A stretch of 64,000 nt of DNA from Longimonas halophila (GCF_002554705.1 NZ_PDEP01000006.1:185689-249688); one strand, 5' to 3'; numbered from the stretch's first letter, positions 1 to 11,266 are shown. Numbers and translations are program-made. Notes: a model not told the origin generated them from the sequence alone.

Positions 1-1422
<1,422 letters not shown>

Positions 1423-1482
1423 TGCAGAACGCAGGCCGTACAACGCTGCCTGGCTCTATTTGACCGGTTTCCTCGTATTGGT

Positions 1483-4194
1483 ATGAAAAAGTGGCTGGAA
1501 CGGCTCGGGTTGCGTCCCAAAGGTGCGACCCCTGTAGGCACCGACTTGGAAAGCGGCAAGCGCAACGTCGCCGAAGACACGTACTGGCGGGACGTGACCG
1601 TACGTACGGTGCTGTTTGTGGTGTTGGTGGCCGCTACGCTCGCTGCGTTTCCGCGAGGTGAGGTGTTTGAGTACACGGTGCAGGTGGGCGATACGTGGCG
1701 CCAGCCCACGCTGGTGGCCCCGTTTAACTTTCCCATTTACAAGGACACTGATAGTGTAGAGCGTGAACGTGAGCAGGCCCGCCGCACCACCCCCCCGTAC
1801 TTTGAGGAAATTCTAAATCCGGAGCAGGTTAGCCGAGCCTATCGCGATACGGTGCAGCAGCAGGTGAACAAGGTGCTCGACGCCTACACCACTTCGCGCT
1901 ACCAACGCATACGCGGGAATGATGAACAAGCCGAAGCCGACTCACTGCGCTACATTCAGCTGCGCCGTAACACGCGCGTTACGCTGAGTCCAGAGCAGTG
2001 GGACGTGCTCACTGAAAACGCGATTGCGCAGATTCCGAGTCTGTCGGATACCACACGGGCGCCGCCTGCCACCGAGCGGCTCGACCGGCGAATTATGCAG
2101 GCCGTCGCCGAGGTTACCGAAGTGCTGCAACGCCGTGGCGTCATCGATATTCCGCTCGACTCGGTCTACACCGATCATGTCATTGTGCGCAACGAGGAGG
2201 AGCGCATCCAGCGCCGCATTTCGGTAGACCGACTTGTGGGGATGCCTGAAGCCTTTCGCCGGGCCGATGAGCAGTTGCGTGACCGGTTCGAGGACCGCCC
2301 CGACGCGGCGCAGATCGCCTTTGCGTTCTTCCGCGATACGTTTCAGCCGGTCTACGAGCACATGGCCCAGGAAACGCGCGAGCGGCGTACGCAGCGGGCC
2401 CAGAACGTGTCGCCTATTTCAGGCGGTGTAGAGCGTGGCGAGGTGGTGGTGCAGCAGGGCGAGCGCGTTACCTCAGAGATCAAGCAGAAGCTAACGTCGC
2501 TGGAGCGCGAGAAGAATCAGCGGGCTGCTACGACCATCATGTGGCGGCAGATCTCAGGCGAACTCATTCTGGTGCTCGTCACCTTCTTCTTTTTCTTCTT
2601 CTATATCTACCTTATCCGCCCCGACATCTGGGCCGAGAACGGGCTCATTGCGCTCATGGTCATTCTCTTTGGCGTAGTGGTTGGGCTGTTCGGTGTTGCA
2701 ATTCGAGCGCCATGGCTGGACCTGTATGCCGTACCGGTGGCGCTTATCTCGGTTACGCTTGCTATTGTATTCAGCGCCCGCACGGCTCTTTTTGCCACCC
2801 TGGTGCTTGCGTTTTTAGGGGGGCAGATGATGGGCATGAACCTGCAGTATGCCATGGCCGCGTTTATTGGCGGCATGCTGGGCATCTTTAGTGTGCGCGA
2901 CATCAAAAATCGCGGACAGTTTTTCCTGAGTGCGGCGCTGGTGTTGGTCGGATACGCGTTGATTATTTGCGGCACCTGGCTGTTTCTGGGCACGCCTTCG
3001 ACCCGTTTGGGCGATGACCTTATCTTTGCCGCCGTTGGGGCATCCTTCACAATCGTGGTGCAGCCGGTGCTGTGGGTCATTGAGCGCACCTTTGGCATCA
3101 CCACCGACCTGACATTGCTGGAGCTGTCGGATACGAACCGCCCGCTCTTGAAGCGGCTGAGCCTGGAGGCACCCGGTACATTCAACCACTCGATGCAGGT
3201 GGCGAACTTGGCGGAGGCCGCCGCCGAGAAAGTCGGAGCCAATGGGCTGCTGGTGCGCGTAGGGGCGTTCTACCACGACATTGGCAAAATGATTAAGCCT
3301 GCACAGTTTGTGGAGAACCAGCGCGGCGGGCAGAATCCACATGACAACCAGACGCCTCGCATCAGCGCGATGTTCATTACACGGCACGTAAAGCAGGGCC
3401 TGAAGATGGGTAAAGAGGAAAACCTGCCCGACCGCGTGCTGCAGTTCATTGCTACGCATCATGGGACGGCACGCGTAGAGTACTTCTATCAGCAGGCGCT
3501 CAAAAATGCCGATGGCGATGAGTCGCAGGTGAACGCAGCAGATTACCGCTATCCGGGGCCGCGTCCGTTCTCCAAGGAAACTGGTATTCTCCTACTGGCC
3601 GACTCGGTCGAAGCCGCGTGCCGCAGTCTCGACGAGCCCACCGAGAATAATCTGCGGAAGCTGGTGGAAAGCATCTTTCAGCGTCACATCGAAACGGGGC
3701 AGCTGGATGATACCAATCTTACGTTTAAGGAGATTGGAGCTATCAAAGACAAGTTTATGTCGCTGTTGGTGGGAGTGTACCACAGCCGCGTGAAGTATCC
3801 CGGCCAGGAAGAGGAGGGGGGCGCTCCGCCCGAAGAGCCGTGGATTGCTCCGATCGACTTTAACGTGCCTGCCGACGTGTCGGTCGTGTGGAGCGAAGAC
3901 GGCTGGTTCGAAGCCAGTGTCGATGCTAAGCCGCTTCCCTTGCTTCCGGGCGAACGGCGCTCGCTCATGCTGCGTCCTGAAACGGAGGAGGCCTCGGCCT
4001 ACAACGGAGGCAACGGGGCGCCCGACTTGAGCGGGATGCCGGTGGTGGTACCCACCAGCCGCGCCGAGGCCGACCCAGAGACGGACAACCCTGCTGAAGA
4101 AAATGCAGACTCGGCATCAGAGCCGTCGGGGGCCGAGTCGAATGATGGAGCAGGCACAGCCGGTGCCTCCGAGACGCCCGGCAAGCCTGAATAG
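1483..4194 (+). CDS. 7TM-HD family phosphohydrolase (PgpH-like)
   Basis: A 903-residue membrane protein of the 7TMR-HDED/HD type. Characterised members (Listeria PgpH) hydrolyse cyclic di-AMP; that activity is inferred here from family. One membrane segment lies near residues 45-65, followed by an extracytoplasmic domain to about 355 and a cluster of hydrophobic helices from about 360 to 540. The cytoplasmic HD domain has NHSMQVANLAEAA near residue 567 and FYHDIGKM near 597, which supply the metal-binding His and His-Asp pair. The last 90 residues are acidic, Pro/Ser/Glu-rich and of low complexity, a tail not needed for the fold. It lies 60 bp after ligA on the same strand and may be cotranscribed with it. 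No clear Shine-Dalgarno sequence was seen at the ATG. Confidence 0.9.
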   Translation: MKKWLERLGLRPKGATPVGTDLESGKRNVAEDTYWRDVTVRTVLFVVLVAATLAAFPRGEVFEYTVQVGDTWRQPTLVAPFNFPIYKDTDSVEREREQARRTTPPYFEEILNPEQVSRAYRDTVQQQVNKVLDAYTTSRYQRIRGNDEQAEADSLRYIQLRRNTRVTLSPEQWDVLTENAIAQIPSLSDTTRAPPATERLDRRIMQAVAEVTEVLQRRGVIDIPLDSVYTDHVIVRNEEERIQRRISVDRLVGMPEAFRRADEQLRDRFEDRPDAAQIAFAFFRDTFQPVYEHMAQETRERRTQRAQNVSPISGGVERGEVVVQQGERVTSEIKQKLTSLEREKNQRAATTIMWRQISGELILVLVTFFFFFFYIYLIRPDIWAENGLIALMVILFGVVVGLFGVAIRAPWLDLYAVPVALISVTLAIVFSARTALFATLVLAFLGGQMMGMNLQYAMAAFIGGMLGIFSVRDIKNRGQFFLSAALVLVGYALIICGTWLFLGTPSTRLGDDLIFAAVGASFTIVVQPVLWVIERTFGITTDLTLLELSDTNRPLLKRLSLEAPGTFNHSMQVANLAEAAAEKVGANGLLVRVGAFYHDIGKMIKPAQFVENQRGGQNPHDNQTPRISAMFITRHVKQGLKMGKEENLPDRVLQFIATHHGTARVEYFYQQALKNADGDESQVNAADYRYPGPRPFSKETGILLLADSVEAACRSLDEPTENNLRKLVESIFQRHIETGQLDDTNLTFKEIGAIKDKFMSLLVGVYHSRVKYPGQEEEGGAPPEEPWIAPIDFNVPADVSVVWSEDGWFEASVDAKPLPLLPGERRSLMLRPETEEASAYNGGNGAPDLSGMPVVVPTSRAEADPETDNPAEENADSASEPSGAESNDGAGTAGASETPGKPE

Positions 4195-4221
4195 GGCATC
4201 AGTAGGGCGGCGCGGAACCGA

Positions 4222-5142
4222 TTACGCCGGAACCGCCGCTGCTATTGCATCCAACGAATCGGTGCTAATTAGCACGCGCAGCAGGCCGTTCGATTGGTGA
4301 GGACCCAGGTGGCTGCGCACGCGGCGTTTGCTTGCAGGCGTGTAGAGCACGCAGTCGACCTCGTCAAGGAAGCTGCGTAGGTGATCGGTGCCCGCGTCGA
4401 TCGAAGCCGCAATGACCTGGCCGTGAAAGGCCGGATGCTGGCGGAGCAGCGTGGCAAGCGGGCTGATGCTGCTGGGACGCTGTGTAACGAGTCCGACGGT
4501 GCTCCGCTCCGCCAACCGGGTAACGCGATCGAGCACATCTTGCGGAAGATGGGTGACGAAGCCAAGCACATCGGCCCGGGGCACCTGGGCGCGCGCCTCA
4601 TGCAGGTGGTCGTAGGGCGTAAACACGAAGTCGGCATCGGCATGGCGGGCGAGTGCGTCGAGCGTACAGGCGCGCACCGGCTGCTGGATGCGCTTGCTCA
4701 CCTGATCGGCCCAGAGCGCGTTGATTTCGGGATGCGGACCGGCCACGAGCAGCTTGCGGTCGAACCCGACATAGTCGAGCTGGGCCACCTGTTCCTGCAT
4801 AATGGCCTCGATTTCGGGCTCGGTGCAGCCCAGTCCAATGAGCTGCTGCAGTGCGCTGTGCATGACGTGGGCGCCACGCTCCATACGTTCGGCCTTGTCG
4901 AGCGGGCGTCGCTCTTGAACGGTGTATCCGCTGCCGACCTTAGAGGTGAGCAGGCCGTCTTCTTTGAGCGTGTTGTAGGCTTTGCGGACGGTGTGGAACG
5001 AGATGTCGAGCTGGTCGGCCAGGCGGCGCGTAGACGGAAGCGCATCGTCGACCGCATACTCGCCGCGAGCAATCTGGTAGCGCAGCTGCTTCACAAGCTG
5101 GTCGTGTACAGAGGTGGACGCCGAGCGGTCTATGGTAAGCAT
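4222..5142 (-). CDS. GntR-family transcriptional regulator with C-terminal sensor-like domain
   Basis: The first 75 residues form a GntR winged helix: SVHDQLVKQLRYQIARGEY, then LPSTRRLADQLDISFHTVRK. After it comes about 230 residues that are neither an aminotransferase nor a clear FadR/UTRA domain; alternating hydrophobic strands suggest a periplasmic-binding-like ligand domain, which is inference. The ATG at 5142 (MLTIDRSAS) was chosen because the winged helix begins immediately after it. The frame stays open to 5220, but the extra 26 residues do not resemble the family. It is convergent with the HD-phosphohydrolase gene and lies downstream of lpdA, separated by a terminator. Ligand and targets are unknown. 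Confidence 0.85.
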   Translation of the reverse strand: MLTIDRSASTSVHDQLVKQLRYQIARGEYAVDDALPSTRRLADQLDISFHTVRKAYNTLKEDGLLTSKVGSGYTVQERRPLDKAERMERGAHVMHSALQQLIGLGCTEPEIEAIMQEQVAQLDYVGFDRKLLVAGPHPEINALWADQVSKRIQQPVRACTLDALARHADADFVFTPYDHLHEARAQVPRADVLGFVTHLPQDVLDRVTRLAERSTVGLVTQRPSSISPLATLLRQHPAFHGQVIAASIDAGTDHLRSFLDEVDCVLYTPASKRRVRSHLGPHQSNGLLRVLISTDSLDAIAAAVPA

Positions 5143-5180
5143 GCGGAAGGCAACATAAGCGAAGGGACACGAGCAAGCGG

Positions 5181-5255
5181 GGGAACGCAAAACGCCCGCC
5201 TCCGCAGTGTGCGTCTTCATTTACAGGAGACACACGCCGCACGGAAACGGGCGTT
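5181..5255 (-). terminator. Probable Rho-independent terminator of lpdA
   Basis: Read on the minus strand, aacgcccg (5255-5248) pairs perfectly with cgggcgtt (5198-5191). A second inner stem with G-U pairs closes the loop, and a short T run (about 5192-5189) follows. It sits between the lpdA stop and the GntR gene, which reads the same way, so it should separate the two transcripts. Confidence 0.55.
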
Positions 5256-5285
5256 GCATAGAACAGGAGAAGCGCAGCGGGGCGC

Positions 5286-6704
5286 CTATATGTTCATGGG
5301 CTGGTCGTATGCAACATGCGTGGCCTCCATGATGGCTTCGGAGAGCGTGGGGTGCGGATGGATCGCCTCCATGATCTCGTGCCCAGTGGTTTCGAGCTTG
5401 CGTGCTACCACCACTTCCGCAATAAGCTCGGTGGCTTCGTTGCCCACAATGTGACAGCCTAAGAATTCGCCATACTTCTTGTCGAAGATGACTTTGGCAA
5501 ATCCTTCGGTGTGGCCCAGCGCAGCGGCTTTACCTGAGGCCGAGAACGGGAATTTGCCGACGCGGATGTCGTAGCCGGCTTCTTTGGCTTCGGCCTCGGT
5601 GTATCCTACCGACGCGATCTGTGGCTGGCAGTAAGTACAGCCCGGAATGTTGTCGAAGTTGATCGGCTGCACGTCGTGCCCGGCAATGTGCTCCACGCAG
5701 GTGGTGCCTTCGTGGCTGGCCTTGTGGGCAAGCCAGGGGCCGCCCGCCACGTCGCCAATAGCGTAGACGCCGTCAACGGTCGTTTCGCCGTACTCGTCGA
5801 TCGTAATGTACGAGTTTTCGGTTTCGATGCCGAGCTCTTCGAGGCCAAGATCCTCAATGTTACCCGTTACGCCTACTGCCGAGAGCACCTGATCGCACTC
5901 AACATATTCGGTGTCGTCGCCGACCTGGATTTCGGCCCGCAGCTCCCCGTTGTGCTCTTCAACGCCTTGCAGCATGGCGCCGGTCATTACGTTGATGCCT
6001 TTCTTCTTGTACGAGCGCTCCAGTACGCGCGAGACCTCCTCATCTTCCACCGGTACGAGGTGGTCTTCAACCTCTACGATGGTGACCTCAGTGCCCATGT
6101 GATGATAGAAGTAGGCAAACTCCACGCCGATGGCGCCCGCGCCAACTACGAGCAGGCGGTCGGGCTGCTCGGTTTGGAGCATGGCCTCTTTGTACGAGAT
6201 GACCTTCTCGCCATCAATGGGCAGCGGGGGAATTTCGCGAGCGCGGGCCCCGGTGGCAATAATCACCGTATCGCCCGTAACCGTCGTTTCCTCGCCCACT
6301 TCTTCGCCATCCATCGTGACCGACGGGGAGACCTCCACCGTATTCGGATCGGTGAGGCGTCCGTGCCCCTGGATAACGTCGATGTTGTTCTTGTTCATGA
6401 GATACTGCACGCCCTTGTTCATCTTGTTGGCCGTGTTGCGGCTCCGCTCGATGACCTTGGCAAAGTTGGGCGTCACGGTGCCGTCGAGCTCCAGGCCATA
6501 GTCCGACAGATGCTCGGCCTGCGCCATGACCTCGGCGCTTTTTAGCAGCGCTTTGGTCGGGATGCAGCCGACGTTGAGACACACGCCGCCGAGTTTGTTT
6601 TTCTCAATCACCGCTGTTTTCATGTCGAGTTGCGAGGCGCGGATGGCGGTTTCGTAGCCGCCCGGTCCGGTCCCGATCACAATGCAATCATAATGGGTAG
6701 CCAT
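5286..6704 (-). CDS. lpdA: Dihydrolipoyl dehydrogenase (E3)
   Basis: This FAD flavoprotein reoxidises dihydrolipoamide on 2-oxoacid dehydrogenase complexes and the glycine cleavage system, passing electrons to NAD+. It has 472 residues, normal for the family. Visible: the N-terminal FAD-binding GTGPGGYETA, the redox-active disulfide GGVCLNVGCIPTK (C-x4-C), a second dinucleotide fold (VVGAGAIGVEFA), the FAD motif GVYAIGDVAGG, and the C-terminal dimerisation domain with the active-site HPHPTLSE. ATG at 6704 (MATHYD) is preferred; a GTG two codons earlier (6710) is also in frame. It stands alone, without E1/E2 neighbours in this window. Confidence 0.97.
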   Translation of the reverse strand: MATHYDCIVIGTGPGGYETAIRASQLDMKTAVIEKNKLGGVCLNVGCIPTKALLKSAEVMAQAEHLSDYGLELDGTVTPNFAKVIERSRNTANKMNKGVQYLMNKNNIDVIQGHGRLTDPNTVEVSPSVTMDGEEVGEETTVTGDTVIIATGARAREIPPLPIDGEKVISYKEAMLQTEQPDRLLVVGAGAIGVEFAYFYHHMGTEVTIVEVEDHLVPVEDEEVSRVLERSYKKKGINVMTGAMLQGVEEHNGELRAEIQVGDDTEYVECDQVLSAVGVTGNIEDLGLEELGIETENSYITIDEYGETTVDGVYAIGDVAGGPWLAHKASHEGTTCVEHIAGHDVQPINFDNIPGCTYCQPQIASVGYTEAEAKEAGYDIRVGKFPFSASGKAAALGHTEGFAKVIFDKKYGEFLGCHIVGNEATELIAEVVVARKLETTGHEIMEAIHPHPTLSEAIMEATHVAYDQPMNI

Positions 6705-6865
6705 GGACACAATAAAAGATTGATGCGAAACAGTATGCGAAACATTCCAAGGTCGATAGCGCAGCCCATCGGGCCAACACGTTCAACATACGAGACGGTG
6801 GGCTCCGTTCCCACCAGTGCGCAGACAACAGGGCCCAATCTTGTGTGAATTGGGGAGGGGAGGAT

Positions 6866-8137
6866 CTACCGGCTGCGGAGCCACTGCGTCGGATCGTTGG
6901 AGGCGTTCGATTCCATGTCGAAAATAGCGAAGAACACCCCGGCCCCGCGCGGTTCGTTTTCGGTGCCGGCCCACCCCACCCGTTCTCCCGCGCTGACGGA
7001 CTCGCCCATTGATACGTCAAGCTCCGACAGGTTACTGTACACCGACAGGAAGTCGCCGTGACGGATGACCAGGTACGTGCCAAAGCCGGGTACGAAGTCG
7101 ATGCCGCTCACGCTGCCGTCGAACACGCTGTGTACCGGATCGCGCGGATTGGTGGCAATGGTGATGCCGGGGTTGTTGGTCGTGGTGCCGTGCACGGGGT
7201 CCACCTGGTTGCCGTAGCCTTCGGTGATTGCGCCCTCTACCGGCCATGGCAACCGCCCCTCATTCTCGGCAAACGACTCAGACAGCCGCTCGTAGGCGGC
7301 GTCCGAGAGCGTGCCCGTGCGGCCCGTGCCCTGTGATTCGGCATCGGCCTCAGCAATGAGCGCTTCGATTTGGTCTTGCAGCTCTTGTACCGATTCCTGC
7401 TTGCGCTCAATCTCCTCGCGCAGGGCCGACTGCTCCGCACGTAGCTCGTTAACGACCTGGCGACGGTCGCGGCGCAGGCCTTGCAGGCGGTTGCGTTCGG
7501 AGCGGGCGTCGGTAAGGAGCTGCTGTGTTTCGCGTTGCGAGGCCGCCAGTTCTTCTTGTTGCGCCTCAATGGTGGCCTGGGCATCCTGAATGGCGCTACG
7601 CCGCGAGCGTCGCTGGGCTGCGAACTGGCGCAGGTATCGCACGCGTACAATCATCTGGTTGATGGACTTCGACGACAGGATGAGCGCCAGGTCGTGCAGG
7701 CGCCCGTAGCGGTAGGCGTGGTCGGCGCGGGATTTGTATTCGGCAACGAGTTCTGAGCGCGCTGCATCGAGCGTTTGGAGTGTGTCGCGAGCCTGCCGCT
7801 GTTGCTGCTGCAATTGCCGAAGGCGGCGCTCATAGGTATCCACAAGCTCCTGACGTAGTGCAATTTCGCGATTCAGTTCGTCGAGACGCTCACGGGTGAC
7901 GTTGGCCTCGCGCTCGGTAGTGCGGAGCCGCTCTTGGTCGCGGTTGATCTGCGTGCGGAGGGCTTCAAGGCGTGCCTCGGTCTCTTCACGCTCTTCCTGA
8001 GCCGACTGCGCATGTGCGGGCGCGGTCAGGGCGGCCAGTAGCAAGAGAGCGGCCATCCCCGCAACCCAGTACGCGAGGTCCAACGAGGAGCCAGGAGAGC
8101 TATGGAAGCGCAACGCGTTGCACATCGGCAGGTACAT
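6866..8137 (-). CDS. EnvC-like murein hydrolase activator (degenerate LytM domain)
   Basis: It carries an N-terminal signal peptide (hydrophobic run ending in ALTAPAHAQ). A long coiled coil follows (roughly residues 45-275, rich in Glu/Arg/Gln with heptads), then a C-terminal LytM/M23 fold of about 125 residues. The metal ligands of active M23 peptidases are missing: the HxxxD position reads NNPGITI and the HxH position reads VFFAIFD. This matches EnvC-type regulators, which activate amidases at the septum rather than cut peptidoglycan. It overlaps the 3' end of the DUF4292 gene by up to 38 bp, suggesting translational coupling. Starts at 8137 or 8125 are both possible. DUF4292 followed by this type of protein is a usual Bacteroidota arrangement. 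Confidence 0.88.
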   Translation of the reverse strand: MYLPMCNALRFHSSPGSSLDLAYWVAGMAALLLLAALTAPAHAQSAQEEREETEARLEALRTQINRDQERLRTTEREANVTRERLDELNREIALRQELVDTYERRLRQLQQQQRQARDTLQTLDAARSELVAEYKSRADHAYRYGRLHDLALILSSKSINQMIVRVRYLRQFAAQRRSRRSAIQDAQATIEAQQEELAASQRETQQLLTDARSERNRLQGLRRDRRQVVNELRAEQSALREEIERKQESVQELQDQIEALIAEADAESQGTGRTGTLSDAAYERLSESFAENEGRLPWPVEGAITEGYGNQVDPVHGTTTNNPGITIATNPRDPVHSVFDGSVSGIDFVPGFGTYLVIRHGDFLSVYSNLSELDVSMGESVSAGERVGWAGTENEPRGAGVFFAIFDMESNASNDPTQWLRSR

Positions 8138-8906
8138 CGAACGGAAACGAAAGCGATTTGGGCGTGAGCGTGATCGAGCGGTATGTCATGAGTGCATGCA
8201 CCCCCTCATTCGGACGGCGCAGCACGATGCGGGTAGGAAGCAGTACGCCCGCTACCCGTGTATGATCGGTAAATGTGCGCTCATCCACAACGGTACCGTC
8301 TTCGGCGCGCTCAACATACCGAACCACGCGCCAAATAGAGGGATCCACCGAATAGGTGTAGCGCCCTGCCTCATCTTCTATGTGGTACAGGGTACTATCG
8401 GCCCGCATCGACCAGTCGGGGCCGTTCGGAGGCACAAGCAGACCCAGCAGGTTCTGAAACAGCCGCTCGCTCGACATGGGAACAGGCAGCACCTGCTGCG
8501 CCGCCTCGACCGGACCCGCAGCTAACTCGTTGTCGATACGGTTGTGCACGTAGAAGCTGTCGCGGGTAACGAGCATGCGCGCTGCATTAATGCCAAGCGG
8601 CCCCCGTACGTTCATCCAGAGCGAGTCGGCCCGCCGCTGGCGCAGCGTAGCACGAAAGCGCTCATCGCGCATGGGGCTGTTCAGGTTCATGCGGAGGTCG
8701 CCCTCAAATGCGGTGAGCGTGTCGGTATGGCCCTGCACGGCGCGTTGGATGTCGGCATGTGTATGGTTGGGAAAGGCATCGGGCATAGCGGTTTCCTCAA
8801 CAACGGGGGCGCTACTGCCACATGCCGAAAGCAGCAGCAGGCTGGCGAGTATTCCGATTACGATACCAACCCCACGGAATGGGGAACACTGGAGTGCACT
8901 ACGCAT
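8100..8906 (-). CDS. DUF4292 family lipoprotein
   Basis: Starting at the ATG at 8906 gives MRSALQCSP, a hydrophobic segment and a lipobox LLSACGSS, so the product is probably an outer- or inner-membrane lipoprotein of about 268 residues. The remainder is the DUF4292 fold: predicted beta strands with repeated amphipathic stretches such as DSLWMNVRGPLGINAARM, reminiscent of LolA/LolB-like lipid-binding sheets. Function is unproven. The frame is open to 9020, but upstream codons precede the signal sequence and look non-coding. It is followed by, and overlaps, the EnvC-like gene, and is transcribed divergently from the GCS2-CBS gene. Confidence 0.85.
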   Translation of the reverse strand: MRSALQCSPFRGVGIVIGILASLLLLSACGSSAPVVEETAMPDAFPNHTHADIQRAVQGHTDTLTAFEGDLRMNLNSPMRDERFRATLRQRRADSLWMNVRGPLGINAARMLVTRDSFYVHNRIDNELAAGPVEAAQQVLPVPMSSERLFQNLLGLLVPPNGPDWSMRADSTLYHIEDEAGRYTYSVDPSIWRVVRYVERAEDGTVVDERTFTDHTRVAGVLLPTRIVLRRPNEGVHALMTYRSITLTPKSLSFPFDVPADVQRVALP

Positions 8907-9129
8907 GGCGGCGAACAACGTGTGAGCAATATATGAACGGCATAGCACCCTGGCAGATAGCGCCGGGGTGGGCGTGCGGCACAGGCATAACGCACGGCCC
9001 CTGGTGTTCCGTACCCGCATACGTGGACCTTGCGCCTGCCGGACTGCTTGCGCAAGGCATGTGTCGTTCGTATACTAAATCTTCATGTATAACTCCTTAT
9101 ACCCGCAGTACACCAAGTACATTAATGTT

Positions 9130-11100
9130 ATGGGCGAACAGAATGTGAGTGAAGAGCGCGATCCCCGCCGCTTACGCGACTTTGCGCGGCGCCTTATCCA
9201 CGATGTGCGTGCGCTGGAACGCATGCTCGATGAGGAGATGTTCGAAACGGATACGCGGCGCATTGGCGCTGAGCAGGAGCTGTTTCTCGTAGATCATCGG
9301 GGCGAGGCAGCGCCCGTCATCGAAGGAATCATGGAGCGCAACACCGACCCGCGCATCGTAACGGAGCTTACGAAGTTCAATGCGGAGTTTAACATGGATC
9401 CGCTGGTGTATGGCGGCGACTGCTTTAGCACGATGGAAGCCGCCACCGATGACCTTCTTGCGGATGTGCGTACGCTGGCTCGCGAAGAGGGGGCTGAGCC
9501 GATCTTGGTGGGCATCTTACCCACGGCGCATCTGGCCAACTTCTCGATGGACTTCATGACGCCGAAACCGCGCTACTACGCGCTTAACGATGCGATTACG
9601 CGGCTGCGCGGTGGGGCGGGGCGGTATCAGATTCGCGGCCTCGACGAGCTCTTCGTAAAGCACGACTCGATCATGCTGGAGGGCTGCAATACCAGCTTCC
9701 AGACCCACTTTCAGGTGACCCCCGATGAGTTTCCGCGCTTCTACAACATTGCGCAGGCGGTGGCCGCCCCGTGCCTGGCCGCTTCCACCAACTCGCCTCT
9801 GCTCTTTGGCAAACGCCTGTGGCGTGAAACGCGCATCGCGCTCTTCCAGCAGGCCGTAGACACGCGGTCGAGCAACCTCTACCTGCGCGAAATGAGTCCG
9901 CGCGTGCACTTTGGCAGCCAGTGGGTGCAAGAGTCTGTCACCGAAATTTTCAAGGAGGACATTTCGCGCTTTCGGGTGCTGCTGTCCACCGAGTTTGAGG
10001 ACAACCCGCTGCAGCAGCTCGATGAAGGGCGCATCCCCAACCTGAGTGCGCTGCAGCTACACAACGGCACCGTGTACCGCTGGAACCGCGCCTGCTATGG
10101 TATTACGGATGGCAAGCCGCACTTGCGTATCGAAAACCGTATCTTGCCGTCGGGGCCAACCGTGGCCGACGAGATGGCGAACGCGGTGCTCTGGTATGGC
10201 CTCGTGACCGGCATGGCCGAGCATTACCACGATGTGGCCGAGGTCATGGACTTTGATGATGCCCACCACAACTTCATTGCGGCCGCCCGCCATGGACTGG
10301 CCTCACAGTTTAGCTGGATCGACGGCTCGAAGCGTCCGGCGCGTTCGCTCTTGCTCGAAACGCTGCTGCCTATGGCTCGTGATGGGCTCGACAAGTCGGG
10401 GATCAGCACCGACGACATCGACCGCTACCTGGGGATTATCGAGGCGCGTGTGGCCTCCGGGCAGACGGGTTCGCAGTGGCAACTCGACTCGCTGGCGGCT
10501 ATGAACGGCGGCACGCGTACCGAGCGCCTAAGTGGTGTAACACGCGGTATGGTGCAGCGTCAGATTGAGGGCGAACCGGTGCACACTTGGACGCTCGCTT
10601 CGCTGGGTGAAGCCTACACGCCAGGGCACATCCGCGAAACACGGGTCGAAGACTACATGAACACCGACCTGATGACCGTTCATGAGCAAGAGTCGGTCGA
10701 GTTTGTAGCGTGTATGATGGACTGGCAGCACCTGCGCCATGTGCTCATTGAAGACGAAAATCACCACCTCGTAGGCATCATCAGCCACCGGCGTTTGCTG
10801 CGCCACATGGCCGAGCGTGACGGTACCGAGAGTGATGATACGCCCATCGGGTCCATTATGAAGCAGGATCCCATTTCAGTGGCACCTGACATGCCTACGC
10901 TGGAGGCCGTGCGCCTGATGCGCGAGAAGCAGATCGGGGCGCTCCCCGTCGTGCGCGAAGGCCAGCTCGTGGGCATCATCACCGAGCGCGAGTTCATGGA
11001 TGTGGCCCATAACCTGCTCGACGATGACGATACCAACGGTACTGACGACTCCAACGTTAAGATTGCCGGTGATGCCTCGAAATCGGCGTCTGAGTCATAG
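9130..11100 (+). CDS. GCS2-like carboxylate-amine ligase fused to a CBS-domain pair
   Basis: The first ~490 residues belong to the glutamate-cysteine ligase family 2 (GCS2) fold: RRIGAEQELFLVD near the start, KFNAEFNMDPL, and a core with PHLRIENRILPSGPT. The C-terminal ~150 residues contain two CBS motifs (MNTDLMTVHEQESVEFV and IMKQDPISVAPDMPTLEAV), which usually bind adenine nucleotides and would give energy-dependent control. The enzyme's substrate is not shown by sequence; it is not necessarily gamma-glutamylcysteine. ATG 9130 (MGEQNVSEE) was chosen over 9085 because the upstream 15 residues are AT-rich and non-conserved in type. Family members often neighbour an ATP-grasp gene; none is seen here. 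Confidence 0.85.
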   Translation: MGEQNVSEERDPRRLRDFARRLIHDVRALERMLDEEMFETDTRRIGAEQELFLVDHRGEAAPVIEGIMERNTDPRIVTELTKFNAEFNMDPLVYGGDCFSTMEAATDDLLADVRTLAREEGAEPILVGILPTAHLANFSMDFMTPKPRYYALNDAITRLRGGAGRYQIRGLDELFVKHDSIMLEGCNTSFQTHFQVTPDEFPRFYNIAQAVAAPCLAASTNSPLLFGKRLWRETRIALFQQAVDTRSSNLYLREMSPRVHFGSQWVQESVTEIFKEDISRFRVLLSTEFEDNPLQQLDEGRIPNLSALQLHNGTVYRWNRACYGITDGKPHLRIENRILPSGPTVADEMANAVLWYGLVTGMAEHYHDVAEVMDFDDAHHNFIAAARHGLASQFSWIDGSKRPARSLLLETLLPMARDGLDKSGISTDDIDRYLGIIEARVASGQTGSQWQLDSLAAMNGGTRTERLSGVTRGMVQRQIEGEPVHTWTLASLGEAYTPGHIRETRVEDYMNTDLMTVHEQESVEFVACMMDWQHLRHVLIEDENHHLVGIISHRRLLRHMAERDGTESDDTPIGSIMKQDPISVAPDMPTLEAVRLMREKQIGALPVVREGQLVGIITEREFMDVAHNLLDDDDTNGTDDSNVKIAGDASKSASES

Positions 11101-11266
11101 ACGGATGCTGGCAGAGCCCTTATGTTACGCATCCGTTCGGGTGGAACGTGCCAAGTGCGCGGTAGGTGTTATGCGGTGCGCAGGTGCTCAAATGCGTGCC
11201 GCAACGCCGCATCACTGGAGCGCCGCGCACCATCCGATCAATCCTGTGCATTGCTTCCCATTCTGT

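Noticed and set aside
2815..3462. Minus-strand frames of over 200 codons in the HD gene
   Set aside because: Antisense to the membrane and HD domains; arise from GC-rich codon bias.
4381..5454. Open plus-strand frame of 357 codons across the GntR gene
   Set aside because: It is antisense to a clear winged-helix regulator and has the His/Arg/Gly-rich composition of a shadow frame.
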